Notes under the pieces: model-generated
What the model was told of the DNA's origin: nothing
Seen by the model: the letters and a program-made list of their open reading frames with translations, nothing else
Database searches by the model: none
Origin: Bacteroidota bacterium
GTDB lineage: Bacteria; Bacteroidota; Bacteroidia; JAADEI01
Direction of reading: 5' to 3'
Assembly: GCA_024280615.1 (NCBI GenBank)
Contig: JAJRPU010000110.1
Coordinates: 1-18,509 of the forward strand
DNA: 18,509 bases
Translations under genes and position numbers: made by a program
Part shown: piece after piece, positions 6,509-12,617 of the stretch
Numbering within the stretch: position 1 is the stretch's first letter
How the letters are laid out: every line of letters starts with the position of its first letter

Positions 6509-7651
6509 ATGCTAGCAAGGAAACTAATTGTGTCGGCAATTATGCAAAATTATTCCCCCGGTGGAGTGGCTACACACGTATATAACTTAATTAAGCACAT
6601 GGAAGCATATGAATTCGTTATTTACGCTAAACAAGGTAAGTGGCAGAAAATTTATAAAGAGTTAGATAATGTAAAATATGTAAAGACTGGATGGCCAGCT
6701 CTTTCGAAGGTAAAAAAAGAAGGAGTTCATATTGCTCATTTCCATGCTATTAGACCATTACTGGTCTCCCTTCTAAAAAATATGCTCAACCTTAAAAAGA
6801 AAGAAATTCCGATTGTAGTAACCCTTCATGGATTACCTATAAGAAAATTCAAAATAAAAAAAGGTCTCTTTTGGAAAATGGCATATAGGTTAAAAAGAGC
6901 TTACGAAGGATGGGCAGTCAGGAAAGCAGATGTCGTGATATGTGTTTCTGAATCTGATAGACAATTTGCGATAGATGAATTCAAGATTACTCCTGAAAAA
7001 ATCAGATTGGTTTATTATGGTATACCCTTGAAAGATAAATCTACTATAGTTAGTAATGATAAGCTGAAATTAAGAGAGCGTTTCCACATTGGTGAAGAAG
7101 ATTTTGTTTTTATTATTCCAGCACGATTTCACGAACAAAAAGGCCTAGATACATTGGCAAAAGCTTTACTATGCTTAGAAACATGGCTTGTGGAAAGAAA
7201 AATTAAATTTGTTTTTCTTGGAGATGGACCTATGTTTAAGGAAATATACAATCAAATAGGAGGATTACCTTTTGTTAAGATGGAAGGCGTTGTCCCTCAT
7301 GAAAAAATGCCAGAATGGTGGTCTATTGCAGATGGAATGATTCTCCCTTCTAGATGGGAAGGATTGCCAATATCTTTGATTGAAGCAGGATTATTTAAAG
7401 TCGTTCCTATAGCTTCAGATATACCAGGTAACAATGAAATAGTAATTCATAATAAGACAGGCTTATTGTTTGAAATGGATAACGTTAACCAGCTTGTAGA
7501 AAGAATAAAATCTGCAATTCTACATCCGGAAACTATGAGACAGTTAGCCAATAATTTACATGCACTTGTTATAGAAAGGCATTCCATTGATGTAATGATA
7601 ACAAAAATAAAAGAAATTTATGAGAAATTAGCATTAAATAGCATAGATTAA
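6509..7651 (+). CDS. Glycosyltransferase family 4 protein (GT-B fold)
   Basis: A 380-residue retaining glycosyltransferase of the GT4 family. The N-terminal acceptor domain begins with the glycine loop YSPGGVATHVYNL (15-27) and contains VVTLHGLP (103-110) and ADVVICVSESD (140-150). The donor domain has IPARFHEQKGLDTL (203-216, Arg206 and Lys211 as phosphate-binding candidates), FLGDGP (236-241), and the E-x7-E motif EGLPISLIE at 284-292, which holds the ribose and base of the nucleotide sugar. It is a complete family-length protein with no obvious signal peptide. It lies 38 bases after the methyltransferase and 113 bases before an FkbM-type methyltransferase, all on the plus strand. Sugar donor and acceptor are unknown; synthesis of a surface polysaccharide or glycolipid is likely. 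Confidence 0.9.
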   Translation: MLARKLIVSAIMQNYSPGGVATHVYNLIKHMEAYEFVIYAKQGKWQKIYKELDNVKYVKTGWPALSKVKKEGVHIAHFHAIRPLLVSLLKNMLNLKKKEIPIVVTLHGLPIRKFKIKKGLFWKMAYRLKRAYEGWAVRKADVVICVSESDRQFAIDEFKITPEKIRLVYYGIPLKDKSTIVSNDKLKLRERFHIGEEDFVFIIPARFHEQKGLDTLAKALLCLETWLVERKIKFVFLGDGPMFKEIYNQIGGLPFVKMEGVVPHEKMPEWWSIADGMILPSRWEGLPISLIEAGLFKVVPIASDIPGNNEIVIHNKTGLLFEMDNVNQLVERIKSAILHPETMRQLANNLHALVIERHSIDVMITKIKEIYEKLALNSID

Positions 7652-7692
7652 ACATATAAATGTGTGTTTTTTTTTTGCAAAAAATATTGCAA
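7652..7692 (+). terminator. Possible terminator region after the GT4 gene
   Basis: Directly after the stop codon, ACATA (7652-7656) can pair weakly, with one G-T pair, with TGTGT (7661-7665), followed by a run of ten Ts (7667-7676). A second small hairpin follows: TTGCAA (7675-7680), six-base loop, TTGCAA (7687-7692). The T-run is striking, but both stems are weak. The rest of the gap to 7764 holds a 15-codon reading frame, listed separately, and no full -7 box. Confidence 0.35.
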
Positions 7693-7712
7693 TTATAAAT
7701 ACAGAATAGAAA

Positions 7713-7760
7713 ATGAGAAACTTTTTACTTAAAATGCTTGTGAGAAAAAGGGTGAAATAG
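7713..7760 (+). other. Short upstream reading frame in the leader of the FkbM-type gene
   Basis: ATG AGA AAC ... to TAG encodes the 15-residue basic peptide MRNFLLKMLVRKRVK and ends four bases before the FkbM-type start at 7765. It is in a different frame from that gene. It could be a translated leader peptide that couples translation into the next gene, a decayed N-terminus, or chance in A-rich DNA. There is no clear ribosome binding site in front of it. Confidence 0.25.
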
Positions 7761-7764
7761 TGTA

Positions 7765-8829
7765 ATGATGTTCAAGGAAAAAACGGTAAGATTAGATAAT
7801 ATGATCAAGGAAATCTTGTTAAAAAGAGTGTCTTTTTATAAGCAAGCAACTTTTCGCCTCTTGATGTCAAATTTAAAGGATCAGTATATGTTCAGTGTTA
7901 CACGAGAAGAGCTGTTCAGTGTTTATCCTCTTGTTAAGCATTCTCTTCATAATCTCTTGAAGTCTTGGTATCACGAGAAAAGCTGGCGGCAAATAGAGAG
8001 GCATATAGGAGGGGGTAGTTTGTTATTGAGGAGAGGAGTTGGTGAGTGGGTCTTTGATGTCTTTTATGACCATTGGACAACCCTCTCTGGGCTTTTCAAA
8101 GCAGCCGAGTTGAACGTTATGGTGTTCCGTGAGGGGAAGCATTTTGCATGGACAGATGGAGAAGTGAGGTTGTTCCTTCGTGATAGGTTCCTTCTGGGTC
8201 CTGATGTGTCAACTGTACACGAGGTGTTTTATGAAAAGGTGTATAGCTTGCCGATAGACTTGGACCTGGGTGATTATAGCGTGTTGGATATTGGTGGTTA
8301 TATTGGAGACTCAGCACTATGGTTTGTTAAGCAAGGGGCTGCAGAAGTTCATGTTTATGAACCTATTCCGGTTAATTTTGAAGTTCTCCAAAAGAATGTT
8401 GAGTTAAATAGAGAATTAATTTCTCGGAAGCGAAGCCAAATAAACATTTATCAGGAGGGCATTTCTGATTTTGAGGAAGAGATACAAGTTCCATATTGGG
8501 GTGGTCCCGGAACCTCCATAGAGGAACCGCTTGAAGGTAAAGAAGTAAGAAGGGTTAAAACAACGAGATTGGAGAAAGCTTTTGAGAGGATGACTAAACC
8601 AATAGGGCTTGTTAAAGTAGATTGTGAAGGATGCGAATTTCAAATTTTTTCCAAGCACAAAGACGATGAAGAAATTCTACGACAAGCTATGGTATATATC
8701 GTGGAGGTCCATGGTAATATTAGTAAGATGAAATCTATCTCAGCCAATCTTGAGAAATTGGGCTATTCTATTTTGCAGGTGGATAGATTGGCGAAAAGAG
8801 TTTTTGTACTCAAGGCTGTTAGGAAATGA
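7765..8829 (+). CDS. FkbM family methyltransferase
   Basis: A 354-residue protein. Its second half is a class I SAM methyltransferase of the FkbM type: motif I VLDIGGYIGDSALWF (173-187), acidic SAM-ribose position in HVYEPIPVNFE (196-206, Glu199), and the family-typical GLVKVDCEGCEF (281-292) with Asp286 and Glu288. The protein is longer than the core domain; the first ~160 residues form an additional region rich in charged residues (for example WRQIERHIGGGSLLLRRG at 74-91) that I do not recognise. FkbM enzymes O-methylate sugars, polyketides or other small molecules; the nearby glycosyltransferases favour a glycan. The first two codons are both ATG, and GGGTG about ten bases upstream may help initiation. 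Its stop is six bases from the stop of the convergent Omp28-like gene. Confidence 0.83.
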   Translation: MMFKEKTVRLDNMIKEILLKRVSFYKQATFRLLMSNLKDQYMFSVTREELFSVYPLVKHSLHNLLKSWYHEKSWRQIERHIGGGSLLLRRGVGEWVFDVFYDHWTTLSGLFKAAELNVMVFREGKHFAWTDGEVRLFLRDRFLLGPDVSTVHEVFYEKVYSLPIDLDLGDYSVLDIGGYIGDSALWFVKQGAAEVHVYEPIPVNFEVLQKNVELNRELISRKRSQINIYQEGISDFEEEIQVPYWGGPGTSIEEPLEGKEVRRVKTTRLEKAFERMTKPIGLVKVDCEGCEFQIFSKHKDDEEILRQAMVYIVEVHGNISKMKSISANLEKLGYSILQVDRLAKRVFVLKAVRK

Positions 8830-8835
8830 GACCTG

Positions 8836-9708
8836 TTATTTGATTTCTATACAATTAGCGTTTAGGACATATAATTCTTGAGTGTTGCTATAATTAGCCA
8901 AATGAATCCAACCACAGGCATATAAAGAAGAACCGGGTACCGATAGCTTGCTATTGTGAGTAGAGACAGCAAAAGTCCTACGGATGAAGCGTCCCTGCTC
9001 AGGTGAAGAAAAAAGCAGATCACCACCTACAGAAGTCACCATGTCCCTAAAAATCCATCTGTGAACATAGTCCTGAACTGTTCCGGAGGATGTTACTTGT
9101 GGGTCAACAATACTGTCTTGCACTATAGCAGCTGAGAGGTATATATCTTTTGCAATGTGTTGGGTAAATACAACCTCAATTGTTACTAAGAAAGAATCAG
9201 CAGAGATAGCTACAATGTGGAGACTTATGTCTGCTATTACAGAATCCTGAAGACGCTGGTTCACTAAGGATGGAATCACAGAGAGGTTGTCCTCTACTAA
9301 ATTGCCATCTTTCCCAAAATCAACTCGGTCAATTATTAGGGCTGGATATCCGGTGGAAGGGGCAAGCAAGTTTTGGATTTCCTGACCTTCCGAGGTTCTA
9401 AAATCATAGTTGCTTTCGGGCAGCGGGTTGGCAAAAATCCCGGTGTGATAAGACACAACAACAATTTTGTTGCCCAACGCATGTTTCAGAGAATCAATGA
9501 TCCTGTGTCCATCAGGGCAGTTTGAACATTGAACTCCCGTGAACTCCTCTATCAAAACTCTCTTTGCATTAACTTGAGGGTTGCTAACGATATATGTAGT
9601 GTCGGCGAGAACTTGCGTCTCCGTTAGCTGTAATCCGGGAGGGATGGATTCGCGACAACTTATTAACAAGAGAAATAGTGTGATAGTGACAGATCGGGAA
9701 TTGAGCAT
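8836..9708 (-). CDS. Omp28-related lipoprotein
   Basis: A 290-residue exported protein. Starting at ATG 9708 the N-terminus is a short lipoprotein signal: Arg5, a hydrophobic run TITLFLLL, and lipobox LISC with Cys18 as the lipidation site. After a linker comes the Omp28 pattern VLIEEFTGVQCSNCPDGH (51-68), a thioredoxin-like segment with Cys61-x-x-Cys64, and VVVSYHTGIF. No T9SS sorting tail is seen at the C-terminus, so anchoring is probably by lipid. The frame is open nine codons further up, but that overlaps the end of the TlpA gene; ATG 9708 lies seven bases after the TlpA stop and gives a canonical signal. The pair forms a tight operon, which suggests the TlpA-like protein supplies or removes electrons for this CxxC. 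Exact function unknown; Omp28 of Porphyromonas is described as a surface adhesin. Confidence 0.8.
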   Translation of the reverse strand: MLNSRSVTITLFLLLISCRESIPPGLQLTETQVLADTTYIVSNPQVNAKRVLIEEFTGVQCSNCPDGHRIIDSLKHALGNKIVVVSYHTGIFANPLPESNYDFRTSEGQEIQNLLAPSTGYPALIIDRVDFGKDGNLVEDNLSVIPSLVNQRLQDSVIADISLHIVAISADSFLVTIEVVFTQHIAKDIYLSAAIVQDSIVDPQVTSSGTVQDYVHRWIFRDMVTSVGGDLLFSSPEQGRFIRRTFAVSTHNSKLSVPGSSLYACGWIHLANYSNTQELYVLNANCIEIK

Positions 9709-9715
9709 AAAACTC

Positions 9716-10204
9716 TTATTTATTAAGAAGTTCAATGAGTTTTTCGTTTAGTTTATCCACGTCTCCTTCTACATACCCTTGGTGTCTGAACACAATTTCT
9801 CCCTTTGAATTTAAAACTACTGTGTGTGGAATAGCCCGTATCCCCAGTGCTCTCATCAGGTCCTGATTGGGATCCATAAGAATTGGGAAGGACAATTTCA
9901 TAGATGTGGCGGTGGCTTGAGCCCTGCTCATATTTCGTGCATTGTCAATAGAGATGCCTATGACCTCTATTCCTTTTTCTTTCCATTGTGAGTAATACTT
10001 CTCCACAGCTGGCAATTCCTTTTTGCACGGTACGCACCACGTTGCCCAAAACACTAAAACTATGTATTTATGCTGTTGAACATATGACTTAAGCGTCGTG
10101 GGTTGACCATTTGGCTTGCGTAAACGAATATTCAATATGGAAGAAGATAGAGACATCAAAACCACCGAAAAGACAATGAACATAACAGGTAAAAACCTCT
10201 TCAT
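9716..10204 (-). CDS. TlpA/ResA-type thiol-disulfide oxidoreductase
   Basis: A 162-residue exported thioredoxin-like protein. The N-terminus MKRFLPVMFIVFSVVLMSLS is a signal peptide or membrane anchor. The thioredoxin fold shows VLVFWATWCVPCKKELP (49-65) with the redox pair Cys57/Cys60, IEVIGISID (79-87), and the cis-proline loop GIRAIPHTVV (121-130, Pro126) followed by FRHQGYVEGD. WCxPC plus the AIPHT loop fits AhpC-TSA/Redoxin-type TlpA proteins, which usually reduce disulfides in the periplasm. It is the first gene of an operon with the Omp28-like lipoprotein and diverges from the DUF6029 gene over only 58 bases. A -7 box lies at 10239-10246. The client protein is not known; the CxxC of the downstream Omp28 protein is the obvious candidate. 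Confidence 0.9.
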   Translation of the reverse strand: MKRFLPVMFIVFSVVLMSLSSSILNIRLRKPNGQPTTLKSYVQQHKYIVLVFWATWCVPCKKELPAVEKYYSQWKEKGIEVIGISIDNARNMSRAQATATSMKLSFPILMDPNQDLMRALGIRAIPHTVVLNSKGEIVFRHQGYVEGDVDKLNEKLIELLNK

Positions 10205-10220
10205 TGTGCTATTATTTTGC

Positions 10221-10228
10221 TACTTTTG
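10221..10228 (+). promoter_or_regulatory. Bacteroidota-type -7 box for the DUF6029 gene
   Basis: TACTTTTG matches TAnnTTTG. It lies 34 bases before the chosen ATG at 10263 and four bases before an alternative in-frame ATG at 10233. It interleaves with the opposing promoter of the TlpA-type gene, so the two transcripts start within a few tens of bases of each other. Confidence 0.5.
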
Positions 10229-10238
10229 TCCTATGTTA

Positions 10239-10246
10239 CAAATATA
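10239..10246 (-). promoter_or_regulatory. Bacteroidota-type -7 box for the TlpA-Omp28 operon
   Basis: On the minus strand this reads TATATTTG, a full TAnnTTTG match. Twenty bases further upstream on that strand is GTTG, a fair -33 element. The TlpA-type ATG is 34 bases downstream. This is the best-supported promoter in the window because both elements are present at plausible spacing. Confidence 0.55.
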
Positions 10247-10262
10247 TAGCAAAATTTATACC

Positions 10263-11873
10263 ATGGCAACGCGACAGAAGGAATCTTGTACTACTAAACT
10301 TTATAGTCTTTTGTGGATGGCATGTATTTTAATAATAATGAGCAGGGTTGACGCCCAAGAGCTCTTCATTACGGGTTCTACAGAAGCATACTTCAGATGG
10401 TTTATTAGGGATTCACTTCGTGGAGCTTATGGCATACCACAATATGAATATCTGCTTAATTCGGGGGAAGTCTGGACAGATCTTAACATTATGTATGATA
10501 ATTGGGCTGGATATGTCCGCTTCACAGGAATGTATAATTCTAATTTGCCCGATCCGGCTGATGCAACAACCCTGTTAGGAATAAATTATTGGAATATTAA
10601 ATATTCATTGGACTATTTGAGCGTTGAAGCGGGAAATGTTTATAAACAGCTGGGTCTGGGCACATTGTTCAGAGCATGGGAAGAAAGGGCTCTGGCTATT
10701 GACAATTCCCTGTTGGGCATAGGCGTTAACGCAATGCCTCTTCCCGGTTTTGAAGTGTCTGCCGTTGGCGGTGCATATAGATCTTTAAGAAATGTGTATA
10801 AGGACTTTGTGAAAGTTATAAGCATCTCTAAAAACTTTAGTGTTAAGACTGTGTTCGTTGACTTTGGTGCAGGTGTCCTTAATAGAACATTGGACAGGCA
10901 AACAATGGACAGAATAGTACAGGAAATAAACTCTTATCCCGTAGAGAATCGTTTCGTACCTAAGCATAATATGTATGCCGCTGGTGGATGGATAAACCTA
11001 AACGTAGCACCTATAACCATCTATGTGGAAGGGGCATATAAGTGGAACGATGTTTATAGGGAGGCACTAAGTAAGCCATTGATTAACACTGATGGGTATG
11101 TGTTGTATGGCGAGATACAATTCTCTTCAAGTAGAATATGGGCTTCCGCCAAGTTTAGGGATATACAACGCTTTGCCTTGCGCATCAACCCATACACAAC
11201 AGGCTACGAAGGAATATTAAACTATTTGCCTGCATTTTCCAAAATGATTGGCTATCAACTGGCAGCATATTATATGCCTATCGCTCAGGAGAACGGCGAA
11301 CGGGCTTACCAACTGGACGTCGGAGGAACAATATCAAATTCCACGGGAATTGAATTTTCTGCATCGTGGATAGATGCCATAGGTAACAAACCCCTATTTA
11401 GAATGATTTACATGGAATTGTTTTCAGAACTTAAAAATAAGGGTAAGCTAACGGGTGCTTTCCAATATGTACAATATAACATTGAAATTTATTTTAACAA
11501 GCCGGGACAACCAGTGGTATATGCCTATGTGCCTATATTTGAATATGTCCATAGGTTTAACAAGGAATCTTCCTTGAAAACACAACTGCAGTTGATGTAT
11601 ACAGAGCAGGACCACGGATCTTGGCTACTGCCATATTTTGAATTCGTGCCTCGGTCCAGCCTCTCTCTGTTTGTTCAAGACATGTGGAACTTTAAACCAT
11701 TGTATGGAAAAGGACTTCACTACATTTCCGCCGGAATAAACTGGAGAACAGATCAAGCCTTATTCTCAATTCAGTATCGCCAAACTAGGGAAGGCATCAA
11801 TTGTTCAGGGGGAATATGCAGCTATGCCCCGGCATTCAACGGCGTCCTGTCTTCCCTGCTTATTAGTTTCTAA
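10263..11873 (+). CDS. DUF6029 family outer-membrane protein
   Basis: From ATG 10263 the protein has 536 residues and a clean signal peptide: basic start (MATRQKESCTTK), hydrophobic run LLWMACILIIM, likely cleavage after Ala31 (VDA-QE). The mature part is full of alternating aromatic/polar strands, as in a beta-barrel, and ends in Phe. Family marks of DUF6029 are seen: GNVYKQLGLGTLFRAWEERA at 124-143 and AIDNSLLGIGV at 145-155 (family: 'GNFYEQFGSGLxxRxYEERxLGxDNAxxGVRV'), and close to the end REGINCSGGICSYAP (509-523), with Cys514 and Cys519. The frame is open 49 codons further upstream but overlaps the TlpA gene, and the -7 box at 10221-10228 argues against that start. DUF6029 genes are known from Bacteroidota, often beside TlpA/Omp28-type genes as here. 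Molecular function unknown. Confidence 0.8.
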   Translation: MATRQKESCTTKLYSLLWMACILIIMSRVDAQELFITGSTEAYFRWFIRDSLRGAYGIPQYEYLLNSGEVWTDLNIMYDNWAGYVRFTGMYNSNLPDPADATTLLGINYWNIKYSLDYLSVEAGNVYKQLGLGTLFRAWEERALAIDNSLLGIGVNAMPLPGFEVSAVGGAYRSLRNVYKDFVKVISISKNFSVKTVFVDFGAGVLNRTLDRQTMDRIVQEINSYPVENRFVPKHNMYAAGGWINLNVAPITIYVEGAYKWNDVYREALSKPLINTDGYVLYGEIQFSSSRIWASAKFRDIQRFALRINPYTTGYEGILNYLPAFSKMIGYQLAAYYMPIAQENGERAYQLDVGGTISNSTGIEFSASWIDAIGNKPLFRMIYMELFSELKNKGKLTGAFQYVQYNIEIYFNKPGQPVVYAYVPIFEYVHRFNKESSLKTQLQLMYTEQDHGSWLLPYFEFVPRSSLSLFVQDMWNFKPLYGKGLHYISAGINWRTDQALFSIQYRQTREGINCSGGICSYAPAFNGVLSSLLISF

Positions 11874-11877
11874 ACTC

Positions 11878-12576
11878 TTATTCGGAAGGTCTCTTGGGGC
11901 CTTTTATCAATGGCACTACGTACAATAATCTATCCATCGGGAGGATAATGCGTTCTGTGGGCACTAAATCCTTGTAGCTTGCTAATCGTCCGGTGCCGTC
12001 ATATATGGCTATTGTCACGACATATGGACAATTGTTGTGGATGTGATTTCCGCGAGAGATTAAGCATTGTGTTTCCGAAAGAGGCATTATGGCACCAACC
12101 GTGGCAGTGTCAACGGTTAGATGTAAAGTGAAAGAAACAGTTAGGAAGGTTCCCGCAGAATCCAATGTGTCGTACACAGAAGCATAAAGCGTAGCGGTGC
12201 CCGATTGTTGAAACCCTCCTAGTCCAACGAAATAAGCTTTAAAAGGTATGGAATCATTTGCCCTTATAAGCTCTGTGTTTGTTGTCATAGAAGTGGGATA
12301 ACATACTTCTGTACATATGCCTCCTTCTATGTTTGGAATATCACTATGTATAGAATCAATTGTCCATTTAACGGTTATATCTACAGGACTCCTGTTGTAT
12401 AATTCGTTGTTAACATAAATCAAAGAGGAAAACCCCTGTTCAACGGTTACTGATGAATCCACAGACTGTGCTTTGACGTCAAGATAAGAAGTTTGACCTG
12501 CCTGACCGTAAACTATTTGAGATGCTATGCCCCCTAACACTTGTAAGAGAAAAACCCACTTTAAAGATATAGACAT
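11878..12576 (-). CDS. Secreted beta-rich protein with four cysteines; possible degenerate T9SS tail
   Basis: A 232-residue protein I cannot name. It has a signal peptide (MSISLKWVFLLQVLGGIASQ, with cleavage probably near residue 25). The body is beta-rich: VDITVKWTIDSIHSDIPNIEG leads into GICTEVCYPT (87-96), like the 'W...xICxxxxCY' module found in many secreted Bacteroidota proteins, and two more cysteines lie at 171 and 183. The tail VVTIAIYDGTGRLASY (186-201) and RLLYVVPLIKG (216-226) resembles the last strands of a T9SS sorting domain (IYDLTGR...LYxVxI), but the conserved YPNP-type start is missing and the end is unusual. It follows the 697-residue Omp28-like gene by 41 bases, so the two are probably one operon. 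Its stop is four bases from the stop of the convergent DUF6029 gene. Likely an envelope or secreted partner of the cluster. Confidence 0.6.
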   Translation of the reverse strand: MSISLKWVFLLQVLGGIASQIVYGQAGQTSYLDVKAQSVDSSVTVEQGFSSLIYVNNELYNRSPVDITVKWTIDSIHSDIPNIEGGICTEVCYPTSMTTNTELIRANDSIPFKAYFVGLGGFQQSGTATLYASVYDTLDSAGTFLTVSFTLHLTVDTATVGAIMPLSETQCLISRGNHIHNNCPYVVTIAIYDGTGRLASYKDLVPTERIILPMDRLLYVVPLIKGPKRPSE

Positions 12577-12617
12577 ATTTTACGCATTTTAAAAAAGAGT
12601 ACATTTAAATTGTCTCC

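Noticed and set aside
10116..10262. Upstream 49-codon extension of the DUF6029 frame
   Set aside because: It overlaps the TlpA-type gene on the other strand, and the clean signal peptide begins at ATG 10263 behind a -7 box.
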